This document shows positions 20,906 to 33,056 of a DNA stretch of 64,000 bases, in pieces. The position numbers and the translations under genes are program-made. How positions within the stretch are numbered: position 1 is the first letter of the stretch; every line of letters starts with the position of its first letter. The stretch spans positions 145,787,982 to 145,851,981 of the forward strand of contig NC_050097.1 in assembly GCF_902167145.1 (NCBI RefSeq). Direction: 5' to 3'. The notes beneath the pieces are model-generated. The model did not search any database. It saw only the letters and a list, made by a program, of their open reading frames with translations, and was not told the DNA's origin. This stretch comes from Zea mays (lineage: Eukaryota; Streptophyta; Magnoliopsida; Poales; Poaceae).

Positions 20906-23302
20906 TTAGGCTTGGGACTTAGGTACCCAACTCATGTTGGGTCCTACAAGGTTAGCACAAATATTCTTAGGAACCCAAATGCAAGTTTTATCTCCCTTGC
21001 ATCTTGCCCCTAACTTTCTAGCAACAATTTTCTTATCCTTTCTACAAATAGCAAAGGAAGCATTTAGAGCACAATAAATTTCGGAAGGTTCATTCACTAC
21101 TTTCCTAGGAGCATTATGAACTACATTTCTCCTAGGCATTTGGTGAACAACATTTCTTCTAAACACATTTCTACCATGCATAACATGAGAACTAGAAGCA
21201 GTCATAGCATAAGAGTCATAAGCATGTGAATCAAAAACATCATTACTTCTAAAAGCATTTCTAGAGTATCTCCTATCATAGTACATGAAAGCATGATTCT
21301 TCTTAACACTATTAGCCATAGGAGCCTTCCCTTTCTCCTTGGTGGAGATAGGAGTCTTATGGCTTGTTAAGTTCTTGGCTTCTCTCTTGAAGCCAAGACC
21401 ATCCTTAATTGAGGGGTGTCTACCCACTGTGTAGGCATCCCTTGCAAATTTTATTTTATCAACTTCACTCTTGCTAGTCTTAAGTTGAGCATTAAGACTA
21501 GCCACTTCATCATTTAGTTTTGAAATTGAAACTAAGTGTTCACTACAAGCATTAACATCAAAATCCTTACACCTAGTGCAAATTGTAATATTTTCAACAT
21601 ACGAGTTACTTGCTACTTCTAGTTTAGCAGTTAAATCGTTAATTTCACCTTTTAAAGAAGAAATGGTTTCATTACAAGTAGAAAGTTCACAAGAAAGTAT
21701 TCCATTTCTTTTAACTTCTAGAGCAAGTGAATTTTGTGCACTAACAAATTTATCATGTTCTTCATATAAGAGGTCTTCTTGTTTCTCTAAGGTTCTATCC
21801 TTTTCATTTATGGCATCGATCAACTCATTAATCTTAGCTATCTTAGTTCTATCCAATCCCTTGAATAAACTAGAGTAATCAATTTCATCCTCACTAGATT
21901 CATCATCACTAGAAGAATCATAAGTATTAGCATTACGAGTGATTACCTTCTTTTCCCTTGCCATGAGGCAAGTGTGATGCTCGTTGGGGAAGAGAGCCGA
22001 TTTGTTGAAGGCAGTGGCGGCGAGTCCTTCGTCGTCGGAGTCGGACGAAGAGCAATCCGAATCCCACTCCTTTCCAAGGTGTGCTTCGCCTTTGGCCTTC
22101 TTGTAAACCTTCTTGTTCTCTCTCTTCCCATTTTTCCCTTGCTCCTGGTCACTATCATTTTCGGGACAGTTAGCAATAAAATGACCAAGCTTACCGCATT
22201 TGAAGCATGATCGCTTTCCCTTGGTCTTGGCCTTGCTTAGCTGTCCCTTTCGACCTTTTTGCGCCGTCTTGAATCTCTTGATGATGAGAGCCATCTCTTC
22301 ATCATTGAGCCCGGCCGCCTCAACTTGCGCCACCTTGCTAGGTAGCAACTCCTTGCTCCTCGTTGCCTTTAGAGCAATGGGTTGAGGCTCGTGGAGTGGA
22401 CCGTTCAACGCGTCGTCGACGTATCTTGCCTCCTTGATCATCATCCGCCCGCTCACGAATTTTCCAAGTACTTCCTCGGGCGTCATCATCGTGTACCTGG
22501 GATTCTCACGAATATTGTTCACGAGATGAGGATCAAGAACGGTAAAGGACCTGAGCATTAGGCGGACGACGTCGTGATCCGTCCAACGCGTGCTTCCGTA
22601 GCTCCTTATTTTGTTGATAAGGGTCTTGAGCCGGTTGTAGGTTTGAGTTGGCTCCTCTCCCCTTATCATGGCGAATCGTCCAAGCTCGCCCTCCACCAAC
22701 TCCATTTTGGTGAGCATGGTGATGTCGTTCCCCTCGTGAGAGATCTTGAGGGTGTCCCATATCTGCTTGGCATTGTCCAAGCCGCTCACCTTATTGTACT
22801 CTTCCCTGCACAAAGATGCTAAGAGAACAGTAGTAGCTTGTGCATTTCTATGAATTTGTTCATTTATAAGCATAGGGCTATCCGAGCTATCAAACTTCAT
22901 TCCATTTTCCACAATCTCCCATATGCTTGGATGGAGAGAGAATAAGTGACTACGCATTTTGTGACTCCAAAATCCGTAGTCCTCCCCATCGAAGTGTGGA
23001 GGTTTGCCAAGAGGAATGGAAAGTAAATGCGAATTCGAACTATGTTGAATACGAGAATAATCAAATGAAAAGTTCGAATTGACCGTCTTTTTGTAGTCGT
23101 TGTCATCATCCTTTTGGGAAGAAGTAGACTCATCACTATCGTCGTAGTAGATGATCTCCTTGATGCGCCTTGTCTTCTTCTTCTTCCCTTCCTTCCGTTT
23201 ATGCCCCGAGCCGGAGTCGTTGGATTTGTCATCTTTTGGGTCGTTGACGAAGAACTCCTTTTCCTTGTCGTTGATCACTATTCCCTTCCCCTTAGGATCC
23301 AT
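20906..23302 (-). CDS. Copia gag polyprotein
   Basis: This long open gag frame begins with MDPKGKGIV at 23302. The open stretch extends further upstream, but only from a non-ATG codon overlapping the primer site, so 23302 is preferred. It has a UBN2-type gag capsid region (IWEIVENGM, WDTLKISHEGND, MTPEEVLGKFVSGRM) in the first third, and a CCHC zinc knuckle CFKCGKLGHFIANC near residue 366 from this start. A charged, coiled-coil-like stretch follows (LIDAINEKDRTLEKQEDLL and on), then a basic C-terminus. By family it packages element RNA into virus-like particles in the cytoplasm. It looks intact and ends at 20906 with the sequence WVPKSQA. Confidence 0.85.
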   Translation of the reverse strand: MDPKGKGIVINDKEKEFFVNDPKDDKSNDSGSGHKRKEGKKKKTRRIKEIIYYDDSDESTSSQKDDDNDYKKTVNSNFSFDYSRIQHSSNSHLLSIPLGKPPHFDGEDYGFWSHKMRSHLFSLHPSIWEIVENGMKFDSSDSPMLINEQIHRNAQATTVLLASLCREEYNKVSGLDNAKQIWDTLKISHEGNDITMLTKMELVEGELGRFAMIRGEEPTQTYNRLKTLINKIRSYGSTRWTDHDVVRLMLRSFTVLDPHLVNNIRENPRYTMMTPEEVLGKFVSGRMMIKEARYVDDALNGPLHEPQPIALKATRSKELLPSKVAQVEAAGLNDEEMALIIKRFKTAQKGRKGQLSKAKTKGKRSCFKCGKLGHFIANCPENDSDQEQGKNGKRENKKVYKKAKGEAHLGKEWDSDCSSSDSDDEGLAATAFNKSALFPNEHHTCLMAREKKVITRNANTYDSSSDDESSEDEIDYSSLFKGLDRTKIAKINELIDAINEKDRTLEKQEDLLYEEHDKFVSAQNSLALEVKRNGILSCELSTCNETISSLKGEINDLTAKLEVASNSYVENITICTRCKDFDVNACSEHLVSISKLNDEVASLNAQLKTSKSEVDKIKFARDAYTVGRHPSIKDGLGFKREAKNLTSHKTPISTKEKGKAPMANSVKKNHAFMYYDRRYSRNAFRSNDVFDSHAYDSYAMTASSSHVMHGRNVFRRNVVHQMPRRNVVHNAPRKVVNEPSEIYCALNASFAICRKDKKIVARKLGARCKGDKTCIWVPKNICANLVGPNMSWVPKSQA

Positions 23303-23338
23303 CTCTTCGGGCGGTAAGTCCCTTTGTGAAGAGAACGA

Positions 23339-23349
23339 CTCTGATACCA
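23339..23349 (-). other. Copia primer binding site (tRNA-iMet)
   Basis: On the minus strand TGGTATCAGAG, two bases after the 5' LTR end, is complementary to the 3' end of plant initiator methionine tRNA. It is a primer site and not a tRNA gene. Confidence 0.85.
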
Positions 23350-23351
23350 AT

Positions 23352-24581
23352 TGAGAGCACCTAGAGGGGGGGTGAATAGGTGATCCTGTAAAAACTTAAC
23401 TTATAGCCACAAAAACTTGTTAGAGGTTAGCACAATAATTGCCAAGTGGCTAAAGAGAAGATCTTGCACAATACGACAATCACAGAGAATTCAACACAGA
23501 GGAGACACGGTGATTTATCCCGTGGTTCGACCAAGTACAAAACTTGCCTACTCCACGTTGTGGCGTCCCAACGGACGAGGGTTGCAATCAACCCCTCTCA
23601 AGCGGTCCAAAGACCCACTTGAATACCACAGTATTTTGCCTTGCTTATCTTTATCCCACTTGCGAGGAATCTCCACAAATTGGAGTCTCTCGCCCTTACA
23701 CTTAAGATTCACAAAGAAGCACGGAGTAAGGGAGGGAAGCAACACACACAAATCCACAGCGAAACGCGCACACACACGGCCAAGATTCGAGCTCAAAGAC
23801 TATCTCACAGTTTCTCACAAGAACAGAGCTCGAATCACTTAGAATCACAAATGGATGCGCAAAGACTGAGTGTGGATGATCAAGAATGCTCAAGAGTTGC
23901 TTGGTGTTGTCCTCCATGCGCCTAGGGGTCCCTTTTATAGCCCCAAGGCAGCTAGGAGCCGTTGAGAACAAATCTGGAAGGCCATCTTTGCCTTCTGTCG
24001 TCGGGCGCACCGGACAGTCCGGTGCACACCGGACAGTGTCCGGTGCCCGATTCCTTTCCTTAAATGGCGAAGCCGACCGTTGCAGATGCAGGAGCCGTTG
24101 GCGCACCGGACATGTCCGGTGCACACCGGACAGTCCGGTGCCCCCTTCCGACCGTTGGCTCGGCCACGTGTCCTGCGCTGATCGCGCGGCCGACCGTTGG
24201 CCCTGGCCGACCGTTGGCTCACCGGACAGTCCGGTGAATTTTAGCCGTACGCCGTCAGCAAATTCCCGAGAGCGGGCTCTTCGGCCGAGGGAGCCTGGCG
24301 CACCGGACACTGTCCGGTGCACCACCGGACAGTCCGGTGCCCCAGACCGAAACAGTCCCTTGGTTGTACACAGCCAAGTCTTCTCTTCTCTTCTTCTATC
24401 TGTTTCTAACACTTAGACAAATATATTAGTACACAAAACCAATGTACTAAGACTTAGAAACATACCTTTGTTGTAGATTTGCACTTGTTCATCCATGGGC
24501 ATTGATTCACATTGAAGCACTTGTGTTGACATTCAATCACCAAAATACTTAGAAATGGCCCAAGGGCACATTTCCCTTTCA
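23352..24581 (-). repeat. 5' LTR of Copia element (1230 bp)
   Basis: Nearly identical to 15619-16892, with scattered substitutions (for example near 23445, 23529, 23869 and 24090) and two fewer palindromic repeat units near 24230 and 24315. It ends directly at ATAGC, 24582-24586. Confidence 0.9.
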
Positions 24582-25730
24582 ATAGCTGCACGCCAAAATA
24601 TGGTGCAGTGGAGAACAACAAGGTTATGCCGTGAAAATCTTCCTTGGACCCTGAGGCCCATCATAAATACCACGTTTTATCAGCAACTCCGAGGCTATCC
24701 ATAATTGGGACAATTCTAGACAGGTACGTCTCAAATGTGTTGATCATGTAAGACCAGACTACTTGGAACGAGTGACACATAGGTTATGTTACTAAAAAAA
24801 TACTATAACAAATGTTAAAATTAAAATGTAAAGTACTAAAAAATACTATAACACACTTCTAAAACTAAACAAGAATGCATGTTAAAATGATTAAAGTAAA
24901 ATATCCCAAACCAATAAATACAAAAAAACATGTGCTATTAATGGAATCAAAGTAAACAGTAATACATGTTAATATGAATTTTAAGTTAAACATTATTTTA
25001 ATTAATGTAATCAAACTACTATTTCAAAGCATCATTGACAGAACATGTGGTTAATTATATTTTAAAAATACACAAACAAATAAATAATCAGAAGTAACGA
25101 AAAACAACCTAATCAAATAAATATTAAAACAAACAATTTCCCCTAAACACTGATTACATAAACTATTAATCATTAATTTTGGCGGTTAATTAAAAACAGA
25201 CACCGAAAATAAATAATAAAATAAGCAAAATATTCACCTCTCTAGATAGCCGGAGCAGGGATGTGCAAAGGTCACAGCCGAGATGATGGACTACACATCG
25301 TGGCGGCGCGACGTGTATCGAGCGAGCGTCCGTGACAAAATAGAAGAAAGAGAAAGGGATCCAGGTACATAAGCTGTTTGTTTTCGGTGGGCAAGGGGAG
25401 GACCGCCAAAAATAACTTTAATTTCAGAAATAAGCTTTATTTTTTGTCGATCGTCAAAGCTATCGAAAGTAAACGTCAGTTTTCGATGGCCATAGTGAGG
25501 CCACCAAAATTAACGTTGGCTACCGGAAATGGTTTGAAATGTTCTTGTCCTTGATATGTCTAACCCTATAGATTTAACAGTAGCGCGGCGTTTGAGGTTA
25601 GTTGCTATGGCATTCTAACTAACAAAAAGATGTAGGATCGAAGCGCGATGTCGGTGCATGGCTGCATGGAGGTAGGTTGTTGCATTGTGATGTTCTACTC
25701 GGACAAAAAGATAGCGATTGGGCTAACAAA
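24582..25730. repeat. AT-rich duplicated block, right part (unit 2)
   Basis: This continues copy 2 of the internal duplication after the Copia insertion, followed by the CACTA-reminiscent GC-richer part (25180-25560). It shares several variants with the third full unit against the first (for example CACAGCCGAGATGATGG near 25273). No gene is seen. Confidence 0.6.
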
Positions 25731-26475
25731 ACTACTAGTGGAAATCGATTTTCACTTGTGGTCGAGGTAATAAAATTGGCAGTGCAAATCTTTTCCAGGT
25801 GGAAACATAAAATGGGTTTTAAATTAGCAAAAAATATTTTAATTTCGATGTCGTGACACTTTTAGCGCAGAATTCACGTGCTATGGGTCAATGGAAACCA
25901 AACCCTTGACCTCACCCTCACACATAGCACTTTCTACCACTTCACCTATCACTTACATCATGTTTATATTGCAGTTTTGTTGTCCACATATTAGAATATA
26001 TTGAGTAAAAATTGATTATTCGAGGTTGTAAATGAATTCAAACGAAAAAGTTATCAACTACAAACTTTCATAACTGTTGAAGTTCTACAACTTTTATTTG
26101 GTACTTTTCCCATCCGAGATCGTTTGCAAAATTTGCATTTTAAATTTGACAAATTTAGATGCAATTTTTGTGAGACAAAATAATTTCAAATAAAAAAGTT
26201 AGCAACTACAATGTTTCATGACTCTTAGAGATCTACAACTTTCTTAAGAAAACCTCAGGTCAAAATCGATTTTTACAGGTGATTTCTTAAAAAATTGCTT
26301 GTAGAAATCATGGATTTCTAGTGGTGGTTTTCTTAAGGAACCACCTGTAGAAATATGATTTCTATAGTCAGTTTTCTTCAGAAACCGCCACTAGAAATAA
26401 CACTAGCGCTTGACAACCCAAACCACCTGTAAAAATTAAACCCCACCGGAGACTTAGATCTCTTTTCTACTAGTG
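25731..26475. mobile_element. CACTA-like segment C with internal deletion (unit 2)
   Basis: Same segment as 10181-11008 and 32231-33056 but lacking about 81 bases at 26240, where ACAACTTT is joined to CTTAAGAAAAC. The missing part covers the second half of a ~90-bp module. Confidence 0.55.
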
Positions 26476-26749
26476 GAGGAAAGAGAAAGAGAAACGTGTG
26501 GAGGTAAGTAGTCTATTAGCCATTATTTTTAGCTATTAGTGATGGAGCCATAGAAATTAAATATTATTTTTGTCGGTTAGAGGTAACTGACGGAAATAAA
26601 TGATTACTTTCGATGGCCAGGACGGAGCCACCAAAAATTCCTAATTCCTATTGTGATAAGACCCGCTTGTACAACAGTCGCTCCCCCGATATGTCTAACA
26701 CTATATAGATTTAACAGTGGCGCTGCGTTTGAGGTTCGTTGCTAAGACA
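26476..26749. other. Spacer between segment C and Copia relic (unit 2)
   Basis: Equivalent to 11009-11280. The inverted repeat is imperfect here (GTCGGTTAGAGGTAACTGAC). No gene is seen. Confidence 0.4.
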
Positions 26750-27279
26750 AGAACAAAGATTCCCAAGATTCTATTACCTTTGGGGATGGGAGTTAAGGTA
26801 AGGTAAATGGTCTAGGTAAAATCGTAATCACCACCAAACATTTCATTTCAAATATATTTTTGGTGGATTCCCTAGACTACAATTTGCGTTCCGTATCACA
26901 ATTATGTTTCATTGGTTACAATTTTTGATTTATCAATGTTTGTTACACCGTCTATAGAAGGAGTGATGATTTCGTTGCTTTTAAGGTTGTGTTAAAGTGA
27001 AAATTTTATCTAGCAGATTTTTCGAGTGATAAAGCCAAACTTGACACATGCTTAATAGCTAAAACTAATATGGGTTGGCTATAGCATCAATGGCTCGCCC
27101 ATGTTGGGATGAAGAATCTTCATAAGCTTATAAAGGGGAACACGTTTTAGGTCTAACGAATGTGTGTTTTGAGAAAGACAGGCCATATGACCTATGCCAA
27201 GCATAGAAGCGAGTGGGATGAAATCATCCATTATAGAATATCATGACAACATCAGGACCATTGGAACTCCTACACATAG
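26750..27279 (+). pseudogene. Decayed Copia protease/integrase fragment (unit 2)
   Basis: Same relic as in the other units. A private change turns the expected TGG before the integrase histidine into TAG (GGCTATAGCATCAATGG near 27077), adding a further stop. Confidence 0.8.
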
Positions 27280-27976
27280 CACAATAGTGGCAGTTGTGAA
27301 CCTATTTACATTATCCTTTTTTAGAACCGCCAGTGTTAGGGTCCAGAAGAAATCATTATTTTTACAGACGAGTAACCGTCAGTGGAAATCGATTTCCACT
27401 GACGGTCGGCGTAATAAAACTGCCAGTAAAAATTATTTCCACGAAACATAAAACGGGTTTTAAAAACAGCAAAATAGTTTTAATATTTAAAGAGAGACAT
27501 TGGACCATCCCACATGTCTCTGTCGAAGTTGCAGGCCACGACATTTTTCGCGGTTCCTAGGAATCGGACCCCCAACATTACCTCTCGTGCGTACGCTCCT
27601 CTACCACTCCGCCTATGATGTCTTTTGTGTTTAGTTTATAGTTTTGTTGCCCAAATATTACAACCAAATGAGTATAAATTGTTTGTTTGATACTTTAATT
27701 TGAAGTTCTACAAGTTTTACTTTGACACTTTTCTCATCTGAGGTCATTTGCAAAATTTCAATTTTAAATCTTATAAATTTATATGGAATTTTTGAGAGAC
27801 AAAATAATTTCAAATAAAAAAGTTGTCAACAACAAAGTTTCATAACTTTTAGAGATGTACAACTTTTATATTGCTGATTTTTTATATGAGGGCATTTGAA
27901 AAACTAAAAAAATTAAGGGTAAAAATGATTTTAAGTCTGTAGAAATAGAAGGTTTTGAGCTTTTTTCTACTAAGTG
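27280..27976. mobile_element. CACTA-type non-autonomous element A (unit 2)
   Basis: 697 bp with the same ends as the unit 1 copy, between TAG at 27277-27279 and TAG at 27977-27979. It differs from units 1 and 3 at several bases (AAACGGGTTTT near 27451, TACCTCTCG near 27580). Confidence 0.65.
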
Positions 27977-28244
27977 TAGCTTGTATAATTGCCTAACAAA
28001 CATGGGAGATGTCTTGTAATCCGTGATCTATTTTTTTTTATTTCTTTTGTTTTGTAACGTGGTATGGTATTTCTATGAAACCAGACACATAGCATATGTG
28101 ACTTGAGCTGACTATATATTGTGGAGCTATTTAACAGGATCGAAAAATAGACAAGTATTTTGCATGCTAGATTTTGATTTTGATTTCAATTTTAAACCTT
28201 ACAAATTTATATGTCTAATTAATTAGGTTCGGATGTGTAGAATT

Positions 28245-28369
28245 TGACGTCATGAATATTCTTTAGGGTATGTAAATGCGTTATGACCAGGAGACGATAT
28301 TTTATTAAGTGGATATTCTTTAGGGTTCGCATGCTTCCTATTTTGTTAATGACATGCGTTATGACGTCA
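28245..28369. promoter_or_regulatory. Paired TGACGTCA palindromes upstream of RING gene 3
   Basis: Perfect palindromes at 28245-28252 and 28362-28369, with spacing unchanged relative to copies 1 and 2. Confidence 0.45.
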
Positions 28370-28621
28370 TGAATATTCTGTGGGACTCGGCTGACAAGAC
28401 AAGGGAGCTACGCATGCATATGCATGGCTAGCTGCTCGCAGGCTGCTGGAATGGAATAAAATGAAGATTTAACAGTGGCGGTGCATGGCTGCTCGGAGGC
28501 AATACTCGGATATATCCGATCGACGGCCATGCATTCCTAGATAGATTGCGGGCCGTGATCCCCAGCTAGGATCGATCGGAATCGGAACCCCAGAGGCATC
28601 GTTATCAGCTGTCCTCCTCGT

Positions 28622-28629
28622 CTATATAT
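28622..28629 (+). promoter_or_regulatory. TATA box of RING gene 3
   Basis: CTATATAT 165 bases upstream of the ATG. Confidence 0.6.
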
Positions 28630-28786
28630 GCGACTAGTTGAGATCGAAACCCCATCAGCTGGCCTCCTGCTTTTGCTTATCGAAACCTCGCTCCTAAATA
28701 TCCCATCGTCGTCGTTTGCCATCCGCCGCCGGCCCGCCGCCACCACTGCACCGCCCACTAGCTAGTAGCTAGACGACCGGCCGGAG

Positions 28787-29380
28787 ATGGATCCAGTTCC
28801 GGTGTGGTTAGAGTGGTTCGACAGGGACGGGGCGGAGCTCGCCAACCGCGGCCGTCGGCCGGATCATCTTGATGATGAGGACGATCTCTACGTAGCCTTG
28901 GCCTTGGCTCCCTACGTTGATCGCCACCGGCCTCGAACCCGTCCCCGATCCCCATCCCCATCCCCGCCCTCACACGAGGACGCCGGGGACGACACTGCTG
29001 CTCGCAACAACAAGCGTCCTTGCATCCCCGCGTACAGCGAAGCCATCCTGGGGCTCAAGGAGGTGGTGCCAACCGCTAAGCACGACGACGACTGTGCCAT
29101 CTGCCTCAACCCATTGGCCGATATCGCTGGTCCTGATCACAAGAAGGACGACGCGGCAGCTACGTCGATGCTTCGGGCCATGCCCTGCTCCCATATCTTC
29201 CACCAGCACTGCATCTTCCAGTGGCTCCATCGCAACGCCGTCTGTCCTCTCTGTCGCTACCAGCTGCCCACCACTTTCGACGACGAGGACACCGAAGTCG
29301 AGGAGGACGAGGAGGAGATGGACAACTCAAATTCTCGATTGAATCAGATCAGACGACGACTGCAGATCTTGTACAACTAA
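28787..29380 (+). CDS. RING-H2 finger protein, putative E3 ubiquitin ligase (copy 3)
   Basis: The 197-residue protein is identical to the other copies, RING ligands C103 to C156 included. It lies in the unit that received the Copia element. That insertion is about 4.2 kb upstream of the gene (24581 to 28787) and leaves promoter and coding region untouched. The identity of this copy to its neighbours, despite base differences elsewhere in the unit, makes the gene and its promoter the most uniform part of the repeat. Confidence 0.85.
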   Translation: MDPVPVWLEWFDRDGAELANRGRRPDHLDDEDDLYVALALAPYVDRHRPRTRPRSPSPSPPSHEDAGDDTAARNNKRPCIPAYSEAILGLKEVVPTAKHDDDCAICLNPLADIAGPDHKKDDAAATSMLRAMPCSHIFHQHCIFQWLHRNAVCPLCRYQLPTTFDDEDTEVEEDEEEMDNSNSRLNQIRRRLQILYN

Positions 29381-29390
29381 AAAATTCAGC

Positions 29391-30157
29391 CAAATTATTT
29401 ACCGAGTGTTGTGTTTTTAGGTACACCAGTACAAAAAAATACTATAGCAAATTGATTTATATTGCCAATTCAGTTAAGAGAACCACTAGTACAAATCCTT
29501 TGTATGAAACATAAACTAGGGTTTAAAAACAGCAAAATCTTGTTTCAGTTGTGTTTAGATTGCAATTTTGTTGCCCACATATTAGAACGTACAAACCGAG
29601 TATAAATTGTTTGTTTGAAGTTGTAAATCTATTCAAACAAAATAGTTGTCGACTACAAAGTTAAATAACTTTATAAGTTTTACAATTATTATTTTGGTAC
29701 ATTTTTCATCCGAGGACGTTTGCAAAATTTGCATTATAAAGTTTGTCATATTCAGATGCAATTTTCATAGCCCAAATGATTTCAAATGAAAAAGTTGTCA
29801 ACTACAAATTTCACTACTTTTAGAGATCTACAATTTTTATTTTGGTGGTTTTTTCTAACGAGGTCATTTGAAAAGCTCAAAAAAATATTTTAAATGATTT
29901 TTACATGTGGTTTTCTTAAGAAACGCTGGTAGAAATCGTCAGTACAAATATTATTACTAGCGGTTTCCTTAAGAAAATAGTCAGTAGAAATGGCACGATT
30001 TGTACTAGAGGTTTTCTTAAGGAATCGTCAGTACAAATATGATTACTACTGGCAGTTTCTCAAGTCGGGATGGCCAATTTATTTTCATTGGTGCTTGATA
30101 ACCAAAACCTCTTATAAAAATTATACCTCAGTGTAGGCATGGAGTTTTTTACTAGTG
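29391..30157. mobile_element. CACTA-like segment B downstream of RING gene 3
   Basis: Matches 7342-8110 with a shorter A run near 29879 and a few substitutions, and ends TTTTTTACTAGTG. Confidence 0.5.
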
Positions 30158-32230
30158 TCAGTCTTAAAGAAGCTCTTTGTCGAGTCCAAACAAAACATGC
30201 ATGGCAAAAAAAATACTCGGCAAATACCTTCTTGCCGAGTATCTTTTTTTACACTAGGCAAAGAGTATTAGTACTACACCCAAGAGTAACTACTGTCTTA
30301 GGTGTTCTCCACCCAAGAGTATTAGTACTACATCTATAGGCAAGCATAGGTCCTAAACCCACACAAGATTGGCCAACAAAACACAGATTTATGACAAGCA
30401 TGTAGGATCCAAAGCAAATTTTAGCAACATAACCTCAAAGTTATCTAGCTGCACACCAAATATGGTGAAGTAAAGAACAACATGGTTATGTTGCTGAATT
30501 TCCCTAGGACCCCTAGGCCCGTCATAAGATGCTATGTTTTATCACCACTGTGTGGCCGTCCATAATAGGGACAATTTCAGACAGGTACGTCTCACATATG
30601 AGACGAGTCTGTCTGAAATGGGTGACACATAGGTTTTGTTACTAAAACAATACTACAACACATGCTAATAAGATAGCAAATGGATAAAAAATACTATAAC
30701 ACACTTTCAAACTAAATAATAATGCATATTAATATGAAATTAAATTAAAATACCTCGAACCACTAAATACAAAAACATGTGCTATCAATGAAATAAAAAA
30801 CTAAAATCCACGTTAATATGCAATTGAAGTTAAACATTATATTAATTAATGGAATGACATAGTACATCCATTAACGATCATTAGTCATGCTTGAGGCTAT
30901 TAAAACGAGTCATGTCTTAAAAACACCATTCAACTTCATTAGCTGTATCGATGCAACATCTAAAGGAAGGTTTGGTCCTAAACCCACCCAAGAGTGGCCG
31001 ATAGAACCGATAGAACATGGATTTATGACAAGCCTATAGAATCCAAATAAAATTTTGATAGCATAACCTCGTTGTTTTATAGCTGCACGCCAAAATATGG
31101 TGCAGTGGAGAACAACAAGGTTATGCCGTGAAAATCTTCCTTGGACCCTGAGGCCCATCATAAATACCACGTTTTATCAGCAACTCCGAGGCTATCCATA
31201 ATTGGGACAATTCTAGACAGGTACGTCTCAAATGTGTTGATCATGTAAGACCAGACTACTTGGAACGAGTGACACATAGGTTATGTTACTAAAAAAATAC
31301 TATAACAAATGTTAAAATTAAAATGTAAAGTACTAAAAAATACTATAACACACTTCTAAAACTAAACAAGAATGCATGTTAAAATGATTAAAGTAAAATA
31401 TCCCAAACCAATAAATACAAAAAAACATGTGCTATTAATGGAATCAAAGTAAACAGTAATACATGTTATTAATATGAATTTTAAGTTAAACATTATTTTA
31501 ATTAATGTAATCAAACTACTATTTCAAAGCATCATTGACTGAACATGTGGTTAATTATATTTTAAAAATACACAAACAAATAAATAATCAGAAGTAACGA
31601 AAAACAACCTCATCAAATAAATAGTAAAACAAACAATTTCCCCTAAACACTGATTACATAAACTATTAATCATTAATTTTGGCGGTTAATTAAAAACAGA
31701 CACCGAAAATAAATAATAAAAGAAGCAAAATATTCACCTCTCTAGATAGCCGGAGCAGGGATGTGCAAAGGTCACAGCCGAGATGATGGACTACACATCG
31801 TGGCGGCGCGACGTGTATCGAGCGAGCGTCCGTGACAAAATAGAAGAAAGAGAAAGGGATCCAGGTACATAAGCTGTTTGTTTTCGGTGGGCAAGGGGAG
31901 GACCGCCAAAAATAACTTTAATTTCAGAAATAAGCTTTAATTTTTGTCGATCGTCAAAGCTATCGAAAGTAAACGTCAGTTTTCGATGGCCATAGTGAGG
32001 CCACCAAAATTAACGTTGGCTACCGGAAATGGTTTGAAATGTTCTTGTCCTTGATATGTCTAACCCTATAGATTTAACAGTAGCGCGGTGTTTGAGGTTA
32101 GTTGCTATGGCATTCTAACTAACAAAAAGATGTAGGATCGAAGCGCGATGTCGGTGCATGGCTGCATGGAGGTAGGTTGTTGCATTGTGATGTTCTACTC
32201 GGACAAAAAGATAGCGATTGGGCTAACAAA
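30158..32230. repeat. AT-rich block with internal direct duplication (unit 3)
   Basis: Both duplication copies are uninterrupted (about 30342-30900 and 30958-31545) and show the empty Copia target site near 31080. Variants in this part match unit 2 rather than unit 1. No gene is seen. Confidence 0.6.
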
Positions 32231-33056
32231 ACTACTAGTGGAAATCGATTTTCACTTGTGGTCGAGGTAATAAAATTGCCAGTGCAAATCTTTTCCAGGT
32301 GGAAACATAAAATGGGTTTTAAAATAGCAAAAAATATTTTAATTTCGATGTCGTGACACTTTTAGCGCAGAATTCACGTGCTATGGGTCAATGGAAACCA
32401 AACCCTTGACCTCACCCTCACACATAGCACTTTCTACCACTTCACCTATCACTTACATCATGTTTATATTGCAGTTTTGTTGTCCACATATTAGAATATA
32501 TTGAGTAAAAATTGATTATTCGAGGTTGTAAATGAATTAAAACGAAAAAGTTATCAACTACAAACTTTCATAACTGTTGAAGTTCTACAACTTTTATTTG
32601 GTACTTTTCCCATCCGAGATCGTTTGCAAAATTTGCATTTTAAATTTGACAAATTTAGATGCAATTTTTGTGAGACAAAATAATTTCAAATAAAAAAGTT
32701 AGCAACTACAATGTTTCATGACTCTTAGAGATCTACAACTTTTATGTTGGTAGTTTTTTCATATGAGGACATTTGAAAAAGTCAAAAAATTTCAGCATAC
32801 AAATGATTTTTAGTGCTGGTTTCTTAAGAAAACCTCAGGTCAAAATCGATTTTTACAGGTGATTTCTTAAAAAAATTGCCTGTAGAAATCATGGATTTCT
32901 AGTGGTGGTTTTCTTAAGGAACCACCTGTAGAAATATGATTTCTATAGTCAGTTTTCTTCAGAAACCGCCACTAGAAATAACACTAGCGCTTGACAACCC
33001 AAACCACCTGTAAAAATTAAACCCCACCGGAGACTTAGATCTCTTTTCTACTAGTG
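32231..33056. mobile_element. CACTA-like segment C (unit 3)
   Basis: Complete, without the unit 2 deletion, and ending TCTTTTCTACTAGTG. It retains unit 2-type variants such as GACTTAGATCTC near 33032. Confidence 0.5.

Larger units (their letters stand above)
15619..24581 (-). mobile_element. Full-length Copia LTR retrotransposon (8963 bp)
   Basis: All structural parts are present on the minus strand: 5' LTR 23352-24581, primer site 23339-23349, gag, protease, integrase, reverse transcriptase and RNase H, polypurine tract 16893-16910, and 3' LTR 15619-16892. The 5-bp target duplication ATAGC is at 15614-15618 and 24582-24586. The empty site is visible in other units (for example 9033-9037). 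Integrase precedes reverse transcriptase, which defines Copia. The long gag with a zinc knuckle and a coiled-coil-like C-terminal part suggests the SIRE/Maximus lineage, an inference. LTRs differ at roughly half a dozen bases plus indels, so insertion was recent. Pol is interrupted, so the copy is probably not autonomous. Confidence 0.95.

Noticed and set aside
23339..23349. tRNA-like text at the primer sites (also 43328-43338)
   Set aside because: Only 11 bases complementary to the tRNA 3' end; no cloverleaf or tRNA gene is present.
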